DNA of 64,000 nt from Papilionanthe hookeriana x Papilionanthe teres (taxonomy: Eukaryota > Streptophyta > Magnoliopsida > Asparagales > Orchidaceae): assembly GCA_022702705.1 (NCBI GenBank), contig CM040424.1:144961165-145025164 (forward strand), read 5' to 3'. Both the position numbers and the translations under genes were made by a program. Positions within the stretch are counted from its first letter, which is position 1; each line of letters begins with the position of its first letter. Under the pieces are notes generated by a model. That model did not search any database. It saw nothing but the letters and a program-made list of their open reading frames with translations, and was not told the DNA's origin. This document shows, piece by piece, positions 10,059 through 20,484 of the stretch.

Positions 10059-10557
10059 CCAAGCAAAATTCGGTATCGTCGGCGATCTCTGCGTGCCGAA
10101 TCCGAGACCATGCTTTGAATTGGGTGGACGACGGAGTTATTCCATAATTTTTCAAAATGTTGTGATTGACCTTTTGTCCATTGTCGAGGTAAGAGACCAC
10201 GTCTGAATTAAATTTTGAACACGGGGAGAGTACCACTGAAAAGGCAATTCCATTAATTCGGAAGAAGTGACATCTTCAAATTGTACATTGTTTTTCAGTT
10301 TTGGAGGAAGGAGCACCACTGTAGAATTTGATGGGCTTTGCACCGCCGCTACGTACCTCTTTGACCACCATACCCTCAATATTATTAGAATGGATCGGGG
10401 TCAGGGTCATAGTATATACATAGTGGTTAATCTTCTCGTACATTGATTTATATTCCTCGTTCTTTTCATCTTCGAGAGAGATCCTGAATTGCGGCTTCTT
10501 TCGACTTATTGTCGCCGCTTCTTGCTTGATCTCTTTTTCTTCTTCAGAACTGTCTTC
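10059..10557 (-). other. Protease-RT linker region
   Basis: Broken coding sequence lies here (for example 10152-10379, containing LKNNVQFEDVTSSELMELPF), with no recognised domain. In described Ogre elements an intron lies between protease and RT. I could not confirm donor and acceptor sites here. Confidence 0.4.
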
Positions 10558-11200
10558 CTAATCGACATTGATGGTTGGTTTCTTTTGTCCAATTGTCTTA
10601 ACGTCTGCTGCCACGACCTCGTCCCGGCCTCGACCTCGGATGCGAGTTGTGGAGAAACCTTCACCATCTCGCCGTAAGGGAGTGGTGAGTGATCGTTGGA
10701 CTAGAACTTCAGGTTCTTCGTCGTCCCGAACTTCCTTTGCTTCATTCGATATGGTATCTCTGGAGAAGATTGTTTTCTTCGGAGGTGCGTAATAAGCTGC
10801 ATCTTCATGGATTCCAATTTCATGTACGAAGAATGGTTGTAAGTCACCTTTGATGCACTGTTCCCCTCCATCGTAGTATTTGATGCACTGATGTAGGGAT
10901 GATGGTACCATCCTGTTTTCATGTATCCATGGTCGGCCCAGTAGAGCTTTGAATGACGTTTCTGAATTAATTATGTGAAATTTCGCGGTTGTCTTTGCCA
11001 AGTCTCCGGTCTTCATTAGCAGTGTTATCGATCCGAGGGCTCTTTCTCCTTTCTAGTTGAATCCTCTTAATAACATTTTGTCCGCTTCGAGCTCGCGAGC
11101 ATCAATTTCCAAGTATGCTAGCGTTCGAAGATTCATTATATTTATTGATGCTCCTGGATCCACTAATACTGCGGAGAGTGTAAACTTCCCGATTGTAAGC
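10558..11200 (-). pseudogene. Aspartic protease of Tat/Ogre element
   Basis: The active-site strand reads LSAVLVDPGASINIMNL at about 11120-11180, with DPGAS encoded at 11146-11160. The flap and C-terminal part follow at 10558-11016 with LLGRPWIHENRMVPSSLHQC and KYYDGGEQ. This is the standard layout of the Tat/Ogre protease, which processes Gag-Pol. A frame change separates the active-site part from the C-terminal part. An acidic/arginine-rich tail (10558-10740) leads to the RT linker. Confidence 0.88.
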
Positions 11201-11295
11201 TGATATGTACAACGGTCGGTTGTGGTCTAGCTTGTCCCAGTAGTAGGTCATTGTCAGTGAAGGTAACACCTCGCTATTCCTTTAACGAGCAAACC

Positions 11296-11949
11296 TCATC
11301 TAAGGAATCTCCGGTCATTTGAGCTAAGCGATTTCGGGATCGAGCAAGGCCTTGATCGAGCTTCTCTCATCTCCTTTGATAAGATGAGAGCGTCATAAAT
11401 GCTTAGTTTGGTTGGTAGTTTCCTAAGATGGGCTAGCACGTTGTAGTCCACTTTATTTCCATGTGTCTTGATTTCTTCCCGAATGGGTATTTCTTCTGCC
11501 GGGGTTGGTTCTTCCTGAACAACCACCTACTTTCCTTTGTCCTTTGGAACCATTCTCGGAGGTAGAACTCTTCCACTTCTTAAGTTGACTTCTGTAATTT
11601 CTCCTGAATCTAGTATTGAGTTTGCTGGTGTCTCCTCCTGAATCGGAATGACGGGTTCTTCAGATTAGCTTCGAGTGCGAAGGCTCTAACTCTATTGTGA
11701 CTGGAGCTCCTCGAAACTCACAAATAGATTCGTTGCTTGTTGAACTCTCGTAGCCTCCTGGTGGATGTTTTCTTTGTCATTGTGATCGTCGAGATTATGT
11801 ATGATTTGAGAATTGTTACTTGTATCGGAATCGATGTCCGGATTAGGTTGGTTGTCGCTAGTTACGTAATCGTTAGAAACAGTCAAAATGTAGCCAACGC
11901 CATAACCCTTATCACGTATAAGATCCCGCCGGAGTGAGTAAATAATCAT
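11296..11949 (-). pseudogene. Gag-protease spacer of Tat/Ogre element
   Basis: 11296-11526 contains DYNVLAHLRKLPTKLSIYDA, the helical block that precedes the protease in Tat/Ogre polyproteins. 11692-11949 is an acidic Asn/Asp-rich stretch without a recognised domain. The reading frame is broken between the two parts. Confidence 0.6.
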
Positions 11950-13852
11950 ACGAGTCGGAGGTTCGAGGGGTTTCTCCCCGAATCGGAAACAACCATCCTA
12001 GGATAAGCGGCCCCTAGTCTAGCCTTAAGAGTCTCGGTCTTTTCTTCTTCATCAATTTTCTTCTTTTCTTTAATCGTCTCTTGTTGAGGTGGTTCTTTTA
12101 TCACAAGTGATAGTGCCGACTTGACAGGTTTCGAACTCTGAATTGAGGCTCGCACCGAAGTGGTTTGGATGCGATCCAAAATCTTCTTCGAAGACTTTGT
12201 CCAGGCGGTAGTCCATCCATCATCAGTCGCATAGGGATCTATCAGAACAATGAGATCCGTTGAGATAACATTGACGGAACCTCCTTTCTGGGGTTCCTTC
12301 ATGTATTTCTTCGGGATCATTATGTTCCCTTTTCGGAGATTGTCGTTGAGCCAACTTTTGAAGGTAATACAATCTTCTATCTTGTGTCCAAGCATCCGGT
12401 GGTAAGGGCAAAAGTTGGGATCACCTTTCTTGTCGACTTCTTACGGTTTCTTAGGCTGCGGCAGTTGGAAATGCGGAGTCTTCATCAGACTTCGGAACAT
12501 TTTCGGCACTGCCTCATTCTTGAATGGATACTCCCTGCTCAGAAGCTCCCTTAACGTACGTTGTGGATGAGGCGGTTGTTCATACTGTTGGGATGACTAA
12601 TAGCTGAGTCGGGGTTCTTCGGTAGTTCGTTGAATTTGCTGCGGCCGTTCTGGCGGTATTTGTATTGGCTGCTTGCCTTTATCGACTGCTGCGATGCTCC
12701 CGGACTTCTTTTCAAAAGTTTTCATGGGCTTTTGCTTGTCTATTTTGTCGGTGAAACTTAATTGCTTCGCCTCCTCTTGCAAGCTTCCGGCCGTGCTTAA
12801 CAACTTCTCGAAAGTCTTAATAGTAAATCTCTTGAGGAGAAGTCTTATCGAGCCATGAATGCTCTTAAGTAAAATGCCGATTGCATCTTTGTTCTTGTAG
12901 CTTGTGGTTCACACTTCATACTTAGATTCCTCCATCGAAGTATGTAGTCTACCAAAGTTTCGTTCGGCTTACGCTTCTCTACCACTAAATCACCTATAGT
13001 GATGTGGTGCTTGAGCTCCGACAAATCGCTTGATGAAGAGGTTCTCTAATTACGAAAATGTCTTCACCGAACCGTTCGGTAATTCGCATACCAATCAAGG
13101 CGATTCACGACGAGCTGTCGACAAATTGTCGGAAGAGTAAAGCATCACTTCCACCGGCATTGCAACATGTGGCACGAAAATGTGCAACATCTTGCCGAGG
13201 GTTTCCGGTTCCATCGAAGGTCTTGAACGAGAGGTGGTACGAAGCCTTTCGGATATTGGACGGCATCGAATTCTTCGGGGTAAGGTCTACCGGTCCGAAT
13301 GGATGTCCCGCTCTTTGATTGTGCCGAGGCTTCTCACACTCGTTGTTCTACCATGCTCTTGATATCCTTTTCGGAATCATGCTTTGTGTTGCATCCTTTT
13401 TAATTGATCATCCCGTTGACGGATGTAATCTCCTTTCCTCCGTCTACAATGTGAATAACTTACAGGGGTGTTTCTCTTTGGGGTTGAACCTGACTCTGGA
13501 GAGTGGCTAGGGCTGCAGCCATCTCTTCCATCCTTTTTGCCATTTGGGCGATCATATCATCTTTCTCTTGAAGCTGCATCCTCATCACCTCCGGCTCCTT
13601 TCTTTCTGCGGCTGCAGGAACACCTTGTGAAGCTGACGAAGCCCGTGTTTCAACCATGTTAATTTCTGCATATTCATCATCCATGAATTCAGACGAGTCG
13701 ACTTCATCTCCGAATTTTTCTTCTCTTTCTCTTGCTAATCGCTGAATATCTATTCTTAGCTTTTCCATAGCATCTTCTAATGGTCTTTTCTGTACATCCT
13801 TGCAGATGTCATGCGATAACTTTCGGGTTTCCTTCTCATGAGTCCCCTTCAT
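11950..13852 (-). pseudogene. Gag of Tat/Ogre element (capsid and variant zinc knuckle)
   Basis: The N-terminal part (13460-13852) is a charged, Met-rich coiled-coil-like region (QLQEKDDMIAQMAKRMEEMA). The capsid region is decayed but recognisable across frames: TFDGTGNPRQDVAHF near 13190-13230 and NETLVDYILRWRNLSMKC near 12910-12970. The nucleocapsid at 12369-12410 has a CPYHRMLGHKIEDC knuckle, a C-x2-H-x4-H-x4-C variant, followed by LNDNLRKGNI. Gag forms the particle that packages element RNA. At least three frame changes and a stop (about 12838) break it. Confidence 0.85.
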
Positions 13853-14153
13853 TGTGGTAGCACTTTCTTCGGACTCAAGTCTCCTGACGAGACTTTCCTT
13901 CTCAGGTTGTTGTTTTAATCTTAATTATCCGGTAGTGGGACGCCATACCATCCTTATGGCAGCAGAAGGTCTAGGACCGGATGGTCCGTCGACCAAATGC
14001 TTGGAAGGTGGTATCCTCCCTAATTTGTAGTCTCGAAACAACGACGGGTGGACTAGCTTTCATTCTCTTATTCGGTTTTTCGCGGCGATAGCGAGTTACT
14101 ACTCGTCGCCCGAGACGGGATTTGGCGGCACCCGTCACTATCCTTCTTAAAAT

Positions 14154-14978
14154 CTACGATACGGGGCATTTTTCTTTCTTTGCTAACTTTTCTATCAGGG
14201 TTTGCAGTTGAGCAAATGACGTAATTCTAGCCCTTTTCTTACGGCCGTCGTTGTAATATGCGGGCTGAGGCAATGCAGAAGCAATCTTGCGGACATTTTT
14301 CTCATCCTCTGCGGCGGAGAGGGGATGAAACCTACTTCCTCCCAAAAGTGGTATGTATTCAGGCAGTGGTGTATACTCGGGCAATTCTGGGATTTCCTCC
14401 AGGAAAGCAACTTCAGCAACTTTGGCTTCTCTAGCAATCCTTCTACTTCTGTTCCTCCTCTGAGTCAGTGTCAGTGGTGGAATTCTCGAGCTGGACTCGA
14501 CCTCGAAAACGGGGGGTCTCACAGGAAGATCTGTACCCTCCATAGGTTCATCATAGTTCTTAATTTCCTTCCCCTTTAGTTTGGCAGAAGCCGGGGTAGG
14601 TACAGAGACAACTAGACCAGTGGGAGTAGCAACAACAGTACTCCTCTCAGTTGGAATCTTTTGCAGAGGAGGGAATTCATGAGTTGACTTGAGGTTAAAC
14701 TCGATCAACGGCTTCTCAGTTTCCGGTACTTTGCTTGCGAGTTAAAAGAGAGTGACGTCGGGGATTTTGATGTCGGTGTCCCCGAATCCTTGTCCGAATC
14801 GAATGATCCCATTATCAGGCAGTTCATCCTTGAACACAGCCAGGTCCAGTCCGTTGACGAAGGAGAAGATCAGTTTTGGAGCTTCCATTTCTGCAGGGCA
14901 GATTCCAAGTGTTAGTCCCCGAATCGTGCTTCTTCTTGTCGTAAAACTTGTGACGAAAAAGAAAGAGTCCGAACACAT
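14154..14978 (-). pseudogene. Leader ORF upstream of gag (possible Ogre-type ORF1)
   Basis: Two overlapping-frame stretches (14742-14978, with LIFSFVNGLDLAVFKDELPD, and 14154-14708) make one likely protein of about 270 residues between the leader and gag. The second part is Pro-rich and then basic (RRNRSRRIAREAK), ending in a helix (FAQLQTLIEKLAKKEK). I do not recognise a domain. Ogre elements are known to have an ORF of unknown function upstream of gag, and the position fits; it could also be the N-terminal part of Gag. Confidence 0.6.
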
Positions 14979-15424
14979 TTCTATTTATCTTAGTGTATTT
15001 GTGGTATTAAAAGAAAATTTATTTAGATAATTGTTTTTTCTAAAAGATTTGTTCGTTAGGACGAAGAATTATTAAAAGAAGGAGAGTTGTAGGAAGGATA
15101 AAGGAATTGATTAGGAATTGGAAAAGGAAGAGAAAGTCTTGTAGAAACTTCTCGACCCGCAAGACTGCTCCTAAACTAATACCTATTGGGGGTCCACTCC
15201 ACCTCAGAAATGAGGTAAAAGGATTTCAGAACCTCTCTGTTTAGGGGTGTCTAAACAGTGGCTCCTAAATCCTAAAGAATGTTGGCTATACTCGTTCAAG
15301 GTAGAAATGAACATAGTATTCCAACGGGAATAAGGGTAGTTTGATCCACTAGGGACATGGATACACTACCGATTCTTTTTTTGAAAGCAGAACTATCTGA
15401 TTAAAAATGGAGAGAGGAACTAGT
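14979..15424 (-). other. 5' leader of giant element
   Basis: The untranslated leader lies between PBS and the first ORF. No conserved protein is visible. It contains a plus-strand copy of the PPT word (15182-15196) followed by a small hairpin (15201-15216) that resembles the LTR terminus; see findings. Confidence 0.6.
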
Positions 15425-15441
15425 CCTCAGCGGAGTCGCCA
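15425..15441 (-). promoter_or_regulatory. Primer binding site, Tat/Ogre type
   Basis: On the minus strand TGGCGACTCCGCTGAGG starts 5 nt inside the 5' LTR end (...ACA|ACTTC). This is the conserved PBS type of the Tat/Ogre lineage, usually assigned to an arginine tRNA. It fixes the element orientation as minus and the 5' LTR as the 15447-22854 copy. Confidence 0.85.
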
Positions 15442-16170
15442 GAAGTTGTACGGCTTATTTTTAGGTTATGTGTTTTATTTTGAAAAGGGGTCGCCTAACA
15501 GAAATTGTCGGTGAATTTTGGATTTTAAATTTAATTTAAATATATATATGGTTTAGAAAGTAGTATTTGATTTTGAAAATAATTTTAAGAATATGAAATC
15601 AAACCGATCTCACATCCCAGATAGTTTATATAAACAGCGCCGCATTACAAACCGTGTATCTATCCCGAAGAATAGACACACTGCTTGATGATGGGGCTCG
15701 GTTAAATAAACTAGGAGATTTGTGACATCCGTTTGGTCTGCGAACCAATTTTATAAGCCGACAAATTCCTCTGCTTAATATAAATGAATTAAGCAGGGTT
15801 TATATTACATGGGTTCTCAAAGTTCCCTATAAGGGCAAGCCCCTATAGTTAATTACATCTTAAATGAAGGGAATCACTTAAGAAAACTATCGATAATAAT
15901 CAATAATTCTGCTCTCAAGAATCTCAAAGTTTAAGTTTTCAAGGGATTGAATTTTAGAATTTCAATAGGGAATGAATCAAGTTTGGAACATTTTGTTTTG
16001 GGAATTCAAAGGAAGAAAGGTAGGAGAAATTACAGATTCGAAGCGAACTTCAGTAATTTCCCGACTATCCTATTATTTAGCTTGAATTTAGGAAAGTCCT
16101 AATGTTTATTTAATGTTTTTATCTTGCCAATTTTAATTAATTAGGACTTATATTCGTATGACTTGATCAT

Positions 16171-16318
16171 ACAAATAGCCTCGAAGATGTGAGGGTTTTT
16201 GTCGTACCGAACGACTACCTCGGAGTCCTAAGACCGGTTAGGGCTTAATTTGCAATGCAAATGCCTAACAAAAGGTTGAGGATTTATGTTGCACTAGGCA
16301 AACTACCTCGAAGTCCTA
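16171..16318. repeat. Duplicated 60-bp motif inside LTR
   Basis: Two degenerate direct copies (16171-16230 and 16257-16318) share the pattern ACAAAT-GCCT...GAGG-TTTATGT-G-AC...ACTACCTCG-A-TCCTA. The same pair occurs in the LTRs at 26812-26962 and 56698-56860, so the duplication predates the spread of the family. Confidence 0.7.
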
Positions 16319-17539
16319 TGGTTTGGTTATTTAATTCTAAGAAAGTTTTGTTGAAGTAGACTCAGGTTTTCTCGATGACGATGGCCGTGCTGCCCACCAT
16401 GCTCCGAGCTCCTTGTTGTTGCAGAGGGATAGTTTTAGAAGATTGTAATCAAAAGAGAAGAGAAGAGTTTGGTTTTAGAAATCTTAAAGTCCAAGTGTTT
16501 TTTATGTTTTAATTAAAACAAATCTTAAAATTGATTATAACAACACCGGTTAAGATCCCACGGTTCCATCCTTCCGGCATCGTTATTTTATCGGATTCAT
16601 TTAGTCCAGATGAATTTGCTAAACTCAACTAAATGAGTTCCACACTTTCATTTAGACCGTGGGAAATCCCGTTAGCAACACGTAGGTTACATCATCCGAG
16701 GTATTCCCGATCATCCAACAAAACGTTTTAATTTAGTTTTAATTGTAGTTTTGTTTTCTGTTTGTGATTAAATTTTGAGTTGTTTTATATTTTGAAATGT
16801 TGTGACGGTGAATTTTATCTTGTAATGACTTTTAATTTAGTTTTGGTTTCAATTTTAGGGACTATCCTAAAGGTATGGGTTTTCATGCAACAGTTGTTTA
16901 TCATGCAAGAAAAGTAAAGTGCATTTCGTAATAAAGTAAATTGCAAGGAGGTAAATTGCAATAAAACAAAAGCGTACACTGGAGGGTCTTCCCGTCATCC
17001 CAAGCTGCACTTAAACACAATTTAGGATATTTAATCATTTAAAACAAGTTCCTAGGTAAAGCTAAGGGAAGGGTTACGGTTTTCTACCATGGTCCTACTC
17101 CTATAGCTAGTCATCTCCTATGATGTCCAGGTTCTTGTGTTTTGGTTTGAGGATGATTTTCTTCATCAAAGAACAATTAAGTTCAATTGTTCTTATAAAC
17201 ATCTTATCATAATGAGGAAGTGCTTAAGACGAATCTTAAACATCTTTTCAATACCTCTAGGATTGTTTTAAGTCTAAGAGAATTTAATTATACAAAATGA
17301 ATTAATCATCCAGGAGTTCAAGTTTTGTTATCTTGCTCAGTGAACTAGGACATTTGAATATCCTATGAGTGAAGTAATACTTCACTTAACACTCCATTTA
17401 GGAGTTATGACAACATGAGCTTTTGAGGGCAAATTAACGTTCAAGTGATTTATGATTTAATTTAATTTCAATTAATGGGTTTAAGTTTGGAATAGTGTTC
17501 AAGTTGTTTTAGATTTATTTTGAATTCTTTATGTCTTTG

Positions 17540-17900
17540 GTGATGTTATATTTAATTCAATTTAATTTAATTTAATTTTAATTTAATTTAATTTGGTTTA
17601 ATTTTACTTTCAATTTAATTTAATTTAATTTAATTTAGTTTTAATTTTATTTTAACTTGATTTTATTTTTTTTTATTTTAATCTAATATGTTTTAATTTT
17701 ATTTAATTTTATTTAATTTAATATGTTTTAATTTAATTTAATTTTGTTTAATTTAGATTTAATTTAATTTAATTTAAATTTTTAATTTTAATTTAATATT
17801 TTATTTTTTTTATATTTTAAAGATGATTTAATTTAATTGTTAAAGTATTAATTTAATTGAAATTTTGGAAGGATTTAATTTAAATGTTTTAATCTTTAAT
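17540..17900. repeat. TTTAA-type simple repeat inside LTR
   Basis: Long runs of the 5-mer TTTAA/AATTT with interruptions. The equivalent zone is also expanded at 28170-28500, but is a much more mixed AT-rich sequence in the solo LTR at 58080-58400, showing length and purity variation between copies. Confidence 0.85.
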
Positions 17901-20474
17901 TTAATTTAATGATTAAGTCTTTTAACATTTTAAATCTTGAATTTGGATTATCATTTTAATTAGGAATTAAATGTTATTGAGGTGATTAATTTAGGGATTT
18001 TTAGATTAAAGAATAAATCTCTTCCTAATAATATCCCTATTTTAATAATTCTAATTTTTTTATTATTCTTCCAAGTTTAAACAATTATTTAATTAAGGTT
18101 TATTTTAATTATTTTCAAATTTTTAGGTAGGTTTCCACCCTTTAACTACCTAAGTTTCAAACATCCAAAATCAACTTAGTATCAAATATTTTACCCACCC
18201 TTTTAATTAAACCTAAAATTTTTAATTATAGGTTAAAATTTTAATTACCATTTTGCCCTTTAAACTTACTAATTTCATAACTCACTAAATTGAGCTTAAA
18301 TGAATTTGAAATTTTTATGTGACTTCACTCATATGTCAATCAAGACATTAGAAGAGAAAATGGGATTTTTCTGTATTTAATTTATTTATGTAATTATTTT
18401 TGGTGGAAAATAGGGATTTTCAAGGAAAATTTAGTAATATGACCAAGGGAAAGTTTCTGTCCAAGAAAATTATGGGAGATTCCTAATGATCAGAGGACCA
18501 CTTGGACCAATTTTGGTGATTTTTTGAATTATATTATTTTTATTATAATTATTTTATGTTTTGGAGTATTAATTAATTTAAAAATAAAATAAAGGTTGAA
18601 AAATGAATTTTATATTTTTCAAAAATCTCTCTGATATCAAGAAAACCAGACAACCAATTTTTATAATTTTCTGATTTTTCTTTGATTTATTAGAATTATT
18701 TTAGTGGAAATGCTAGAAAATACATTTTTTTATTTTAAAATTGCCTTAGGGCTTTAAAATTTGATATCTCATCATAGAGACTTAAGAAAAATATGGGGTT
18801 TGTTCCTAAATGATTAAAATTCAAAATATGACATTTTGGTGAATTTTATTATTTTTGTGATTTTTATTATTTTTTAATTATTAAAATATTAAAATAATGT
18901 AAAAAAATCAACTTTTTTAGAAAATTGCAATTTTAATTTTCTTAGATTCCCCTGATATCAGAGAGGCTCCAAAACCAATTTGGTGAATTTTTGAAAAATA
19001 TTTTGAAAGTTATGAATTTTTGAAATTTAAGTTTGGCTAAATAGCTTAATCAACCCATTTGATAGGGCTAACCAAGTCCAATTGACTTCAAACTTTTATA
19101 GTGAGTTCCTCTGATCCTAAAGGTCAATGGAGAATTGATTTCAAGTCAATTTGATGTATGATTAGCTCTAATTAATTAAAGTTCCATTTTGGGTGTTTAA
19201 GCCAATTAGGGTTATTCTAAGTGAATTAACTCAAAACCTATTTTCCCTAAGGTCCTCTGGTCATATGAAACCTCTCCAAATTTTCTTAGAATTTATTTTA
19301 CAACATGCTAATTATTGGAATTAGAATACTCAGAATAATGACCTAGAGTTGAAAAATCAATAACTCTTCATAGGGATGGCCTCTGACTTTGGAAAATTCA
19401 GGGAATGTCCCCAAGTTCAGAGACTTCAAAAGCCCTATGGTCTCATGCCATGGTGAATTGTATACATGCATGGAGAATTGAAAGTGTGCAGAGAGTAAAT
19501 AAATTATTAAAAATCAAATACTCAATGAAATAAAATGATTTCTTTTCCACATTATTCTCCTCTGTTCACTGAGCGAGCGGGTATTTTTATTTTATTTTTA
19601 GGATTTTCCTACACAAAGTTATGAATTTTCTAAGTTCTGGTAATTAAATAAATAAGAAAAATCCTATTTTTCTACTTAAGTGATGCGGCGCCAGCTCAAC
19701 CTCGACAGCTCCGAACACACACGCGTCGTCTCCTGATTCGGTGCCGCCATCCGACTCAGCGGTCCGAGGCTCCGCGGTTCACTTACCATCGCGCTGTCCG
19801 GCTCAATCCAGACCGTCCGCTCGATAGACGCTCGATCCGACGGCTCCCAGTCATCGTCTACGACTGGTGTGCACTCGTGACCGTCAACCTTCTAACCCTA
19901 ATTTCTCACTCGATTCTCAACGGATTTTGTGTTCTTATGATCTATGGATTCGTCTTGAAGAGATGAACACATCCATACGGTAAACATGCATTGAAATTGA
20001 TTCAAATTAAATGAAGAATGTCTGTAAGCTCGGGAAGAAGAGTGAGTCCATACCTTTGCTCAGAGAAGTGAAGCTTCGATCTGAGGGTTGTGTCACCTTC
20101 GATTGGGTCCATGCAAGCTCCGGATGAAGTCCTTGGCTCAGTGAATTGTCCGAGTATGATTTCGACCACAGTCGATTACAAAGCTTGGAGTCTGGAACAG
20201 ATGGGTGGCCTGGAGAAGGGGCTTTTGCTGGTAAACTTCTTCTCTTGGTCTGGTGAAGGTGTAGGACTAATCAATTTGGGGATTGACTCACTGTGGAGAA
20301 GTGTCCTGGTTTTGGACTTGGATTTCAACTCTGAAATTGAGCTCACAGAGAGGAAATGGCTGGGGGATTTCAGTGGGGATCAAGTTCTCTATGTGTGGGG
20401 AGTAGTCTGGAAAGATTTTGGCAGAGTTTCCTTAAGGTTGGTTCAGCACCTCCCCCATGGCCGAGAGAGGTAGT

Positions 20475-20484
20475 GTTTAAATAG
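20475..20484 (-). promoter_or_regulatory. Candidate LTR TATA box
   Basis: The word CTATTTAAAC (minus strand) is kept in all four LTRs (409-418 with one change, 20475-20484, 31096-31105, 60999-61008), about 2.4 kb from the outer LTR end in a GC-richer, conserved neighbourhood. It could be the element's core promoter. Because TTTAAA is palindromic, the plus-strand reading cannot be excluded. Confidence 0.4.
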
